From assembly GCA_905181635.1 (NCBI GenBank), contig CAJIYM010000003.1, positions 248,001-312,000 on the forward strand: a stretch of DNA of 64,000 nucleotides, given 5' to 3'. The translations under genes were made by a program, and so were the position numbers. Under the pieces are notes generated by a model. It ran no database searches. It was not told the DNA's origin and saw only the letters and a list, made by a program, of their open reading frames with translations. Positions 61,003-64,000 of this stretch are shown here, in pieces (within the stretch, counting starts at the first letter, position 1; each line of letters starts with the position of its first letter). The DNA comes from an uncultured Flavobacteriales bacterium (lineage in GTDB: Bacteria > Bacteroidota > Bacteroidia > Flavobacteriales > BACL11).

Positions 61003-61683
61003 ATGACAATTAAAAAATTACATCTAAATTCAAAATGGAAAGCTTTTTTGAAGCAGGAACTAAATTCAAATAACTTTCAAGATATTATAAGTACTTTAGT
61101 AATTGAAAGAAAAAAATACTCTATTTTTCCTAAAAATGATGAAATTTTTAATGCATTCAATTTCACATTGCCTAGCGATATTAAAGTTGTGATTTTAGGT
61201 CAAGATCCTTATCATGGAAAAAGACAAGCACATGGGCTTGCATTTTCAGTACCTAATGGCATAAAAATACCACCCTCTCTTAGGAATATATTTAAAGAAT
61301 TACAAAGAGACTTAAATTATCCTATCTCGTGCAATGGAAACCTAGATTCTTGGGCAAATCAAGGGGTACTAATGCTGAATTCTTCACTAACTGTCAGAGA
61401 GAAAATTGCTGGTTCTCACCAAAAAATAGGTTGGGGGCTATTTACAGATAGTGTAATTAAAAAAATATCAGATAAAAAGGAAGGAATCATTTTTTTACTT
61501 TGGGGTGCCTTTGCTCAAAAAAAGTCAGAATTAATTGATCCAAAGAAACATCATATTTTAATTACCTCTCATCCCTCCCCTTTTTCGGCATATAGAGGTT
61601 TTTTAGGATCTAATCACTTTTCAAAAACAAATAAAATACTTTTAAAAAACAATCAACAGCCTATAAATTGGGAATTATGTTAA
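61003..61683 (+). CDS. ung: Uracil-DNA glycosylase
   Basis: VVILGQDPYHGKRQAHGLAFSVP; GVLMLNSSLTV; FLLWGAFAQKK; ITSHPSPFSAYRGFLGSNHFSKTN. Confidence 0.97.
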   Translation: MTIKKLHLNSKWKAFLKQELNSNNFQDIISTLVIERKKYSIFPKNDEIFNAFNFTLPSDIKVVILGQDPYHGKRQAHGLAFSVPNGIKIPPSLRNIFKELQRDLNYPISCNGNLDSWANQGVLMLNSSLTVREKIAGSHQKIGWGLFTDSVIKKISDKKEGIIFLLWGAFAQKKSELIDPKKHHILITSHPSPFSAYRGFLGSNHFSKTNKILLKNNQQPINWELC

Positions 61684-62267
61684 GAACCATTGCTGTTATC
61701 ATAATTAGTCTCTCAGGACTAAACGCAACAGCTCAAAATTCAATAATTGAGCGAGTTAACAATTATTTAAATAGTAAAAACGCTTTCGCTGATGAAGTAA
61801 TCTATGTGTCCATCAAAAAACAAAAGCTCTACCACATACTACTTGATAGAATTATTAAAGAATATACTATTTCAAGTTCAGTACACGGAGCAGGAAGTAT
61901 GGCAGGTAGTAACAAAACACCAACGGGGCTACACAGCATAAAGGAGAAATATGGTGAAAAAACACCATTAAATGGTATAATGATAGCAAGAGTATTTCAT
62001 GGCAATATAGCAACCATATATAATGATGAAACAAAAAGCAAAACTGATGACATCACAAGTAGAATATTATGGCTAGAGGGCTTGGAAAAAGGAAGTAATA
62101 AAGGCAAAGGAATTGATTCCTATAATAGATACATTTACATACACGGAACATCAGAAGAGGGAAGGTTAGGGAAACCTGCATCACATGGTTGTATAAGAAT
62201 GAAAAATAAAGAAGTGATTGATTTGTATAAGCTATTAGAAGTTGGTACTTTAGTCCTCATTTTATAA
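61677..62267 (+). CDS. L,D-transpeptidase (YkuD-type) family protein
   Basis: Signal peptide MLRTIAVIIISLSGLNATAQ; YIHGTSEEGRLGKPASHGCIRMKNKEVIDL (HGTxxxxxxGxxxSHGCIRM). Confidence 0.9.
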   Translation: MLRTIAVIIISLSGLNATAQNSIIERVNNYLNSKNAFADEVIYVSIKKQKLYHILLDRIIKEYTISSSVHGAGSMAGSNKTPTGLHSIKEKYGEKTPLNGIMIARVFHGNIATIYNDETKSKTDDITSRILWLEGLEKGSNKGKGIDSYNRYIYIHGTSEEGRLGKPASHGCIRMKNKEVIDLYKLLEVGTLVLIL

Positions 62268-62282
62268 TTCAAAAAAATACTT

Positions 62283-63461
62283 ATGGAATATCTATTTTTA
62301 ATCGTATTAATTGCTGGTTTTGCGTTAATTTATTTTAAAAAAGAATCTACTAACGAAGATAATTTTGAGGAAGATAGAAAAAGAATTTTAGAATTAGAAA
62401 AATCGCTTGCGACCAAAGAAAATGAGGTGAAACAACAACAACAAAACATTGATATTGCTAATGCCAAAACTACTGCTTTTGAACAAATAAAAAATGAGAA
62501 TGCTATAATCAAAGAGAGAATTTCTAATATCGAGCAAGAAAGAAATAATCTTAAAAATGATAATATCTATCTCAAAAAAGAAGAAGAAAACAGAAATGAA
62601 ACGCTAAGAAAATCAATTGAATCAACTAATACCTTACAAGAAAGTTTAACCAAAGAAAAAGAAAGGCTTAATGACGACAGGGTAAAAGAAACAGAAATTA
62701 GACTAGAAAAAATGAAATGGACGTGGGGAGAGCATGAAAAAGAGGTTGAAAATCATCTACAACTTATTTGCCGCAACCATGTCATCAAATACATTAGTCA
62801 AGAGGATTTTCCACATTCAAGAAACAAGCCTGATAATTCTATAGAAATAATGGACCAACTTATTATTTTTGACGCCAAGAGCCCCGCGAATGATGACTTA
62901 AGTAATTTTCCTAAATATATAAAGCTTCAAACAGAAAGCCTGAAAAAATATGCAAAACATGATGATGTAAAAAAGGATTTATTTTTAGTTATTCCTTCTA
63001 ATACAGTGCAAGTCATTAATCAGTTTACCTACAACATTGGTGATTATAATGTATATATAATTACTAAAGATGCTTTAGAGCCAATCATCCTAAGTTTAAA
63101 AAAAATAGAGGAATACGAATTTGCTGACAAACTAAGTCCTGAAGAAAGAGATAATGTATGCAGGATTATTGGGAAATTTGCTCATACTACAAAAAGAAGG
63201 ATACAAATTGACCAATTCTTTGCAGGGGAATTTTTGGATACTCTCAATAAAGCAGGAACACAATTACCAAGAGAAATTTTGGAGAGTGTTATTCAGTTTG
63301 AAAATGCTGAAAAACTCAATCCTCCAATGGAAAAACGAAAAAAACAGATTTTAACAAACGATTTAAAAGTTAAATCAGAAGAAATTAAAAAAGAAATAGA
63401 ACTCAGAAATATCCCTGAGATTACCACTCAAATTGAGTTTAAAAAAGATCACAATGCATAA
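62283..63461 (+). CDS. Divergent RmuC-like protein: N-terminal TM anchor, coiled coil, DAKSP-type nuclease core
   Basis: TM segment YLFLIVLIAGFALIYF, long coiled coil, IEIMDQLIIFDAKSPANDDL followed by DLFLVIPSNTVQVI, an RmuC-like layout. Confidence 0.55.
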   Translation: MEYLFLIVLIAGFALIYFKKESTNEDNFEEDRKRILELEKSLATKENEVKQQQQNIDIANAKTTAFEQIKNENAIIKERISNIEQERNNLKNDNIYLKKEEENRNETLRKSIESTNTLQESLTKEKERLNDDRVKETEIRLEKMKWTWGEHEKEVENHLQLICRNHVIKYISQEDFPHSRNKPDNSIEIMDQLIIFDAKSPANDDLSNFPKYIKLQTESLKKYAKHDDVKKDLFLVIPSNTVQVINQFTYNIGDYNVYIITKDALEPIILSLKKIEEYEFADKLSPEERDNVCRIIGKFAHTTKRRIQIDQFFAGEFLDTLNKAGTQLPREILESVIQFENAEKLNPPMEKRKKQILTNDLKVKSEEIKKEIELRNIPEITTQIEFKKDHNA

Positions 63462-64000
63462 CACAGAAGAAAAAAATTACATCTTTGGTATACGTGCCAT
63501 AATTGAAGCGATAGAAGCAGGAAAAACAATTGATAAATTATTTATCCAAAAAGGATTACATAACGATTTGTTTGCAGAACTCTGGAAATTGGTACGCGAA
63601 AAGAGAATAAACTATAAGCATGTTCCTTTAGAAAAAATTAATCGATTGACTAGGAAAAATCATCAGGGAGTTTTCGCGTTCATATCTCCTATCGACTTTC
63701 ATAATATTGAGGATGTAATCCCTAAACTCTATGAAGAAGGAAAAAATCCATTAGTATTGGTGCTGGATAGAATTACGGATGTGAGAAATTTTGGAGCTAT
63801 TGCACGTACAGCAGAATGTGCAGGTGTGGATACTATATTAATTCCTGAACAAAATGCTGCTGCTATTAATGCTGACGCTATAAAAACTTCAGCTGGTGCC
63901 TTACACAAGGTTACTGTTTGCCGAACTTGGAATTTGAAGTTGGCCTTACAATTCATGAAAGAAAGTGGTGTACAATTAATTGGGTGTACTGAAAAGACAC
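63454..64000 (+). CDS. rlmB: 23S rRNA (guanosine-2'-O)-methyltransferase RlmB-type SpoU/TrmH (truncated by window edge)
   Basis: MHNTEEKNYIFGIRAIIEAIEAGKTIDKLFIQKG...NHQGVFAFISPI...LVLDRITDVRNFGAIARTAECAGVDTILIPEQNAAAINADAIKTSAGALHKV. Confidence 0.92.
   Translation, partial: MHNTEEKNYIFGIRAIIEAIEAGKTIDKLFIQKGLHNDLFAELWKLVREKRINYKHVPLEKINRLTRKNHQGVFAFISPIDFHNIEDVIPKLYEEGKNPLVLVLDRITDVRNFGAIARTAECAGVDTILIPEQNAAAINADAIKTSAGALHKVTVCRTWNLKLALQFMKESGVQLIGCTEKT

Overview
AT-rich chromosomal window from a member of the Bacteroidota, most likely a marine-type Flavobacteriales. Supporting signs are T9SS/gliding C-terminal domains, TAnnTTTG -7 promoter boxes and the near absence of Shine-Dalgarno sites. 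Most of it is housekeeping sequence: fusA/rpsG/rpsL, a PcrA/UvrD helicase, ribF, atpD-atpC, rsgA, metK, lpdA, hpt-adk-obgE, aroB-aroA, rpsT with tRNA-Glu, proS, lpxK, a purine nucleoside phosphorylase, gatB, lpxH, lipA, ung and an rlmB-type methyltransferase. T9SS secreted proteins are interspersed. Two regions stand out. (1) Three consecutive giant SprB-repeat proteins (1.6-14.9 kb): the first and third share an almost identical ~2.94 kb DNA tract at constant offset 8359, fused to unrelated N-terminal heads. (2) The metK leader (about 28740-28857) contains a SAM-II/SAM-V-like pseudoknot aptamer core directly after a -7 box, plus competing helices that would form a bistable switch. Other observations include a cluster of predicted leaderless mRNAs, a 40-aa lipoprotein ORF missing from the ORF track and overlapping the annotated lipA start, a divergent RmuC-like protein, and noncanonical T9SS tails. 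No CRISPR arrays, transposases or prophage genes were seen.
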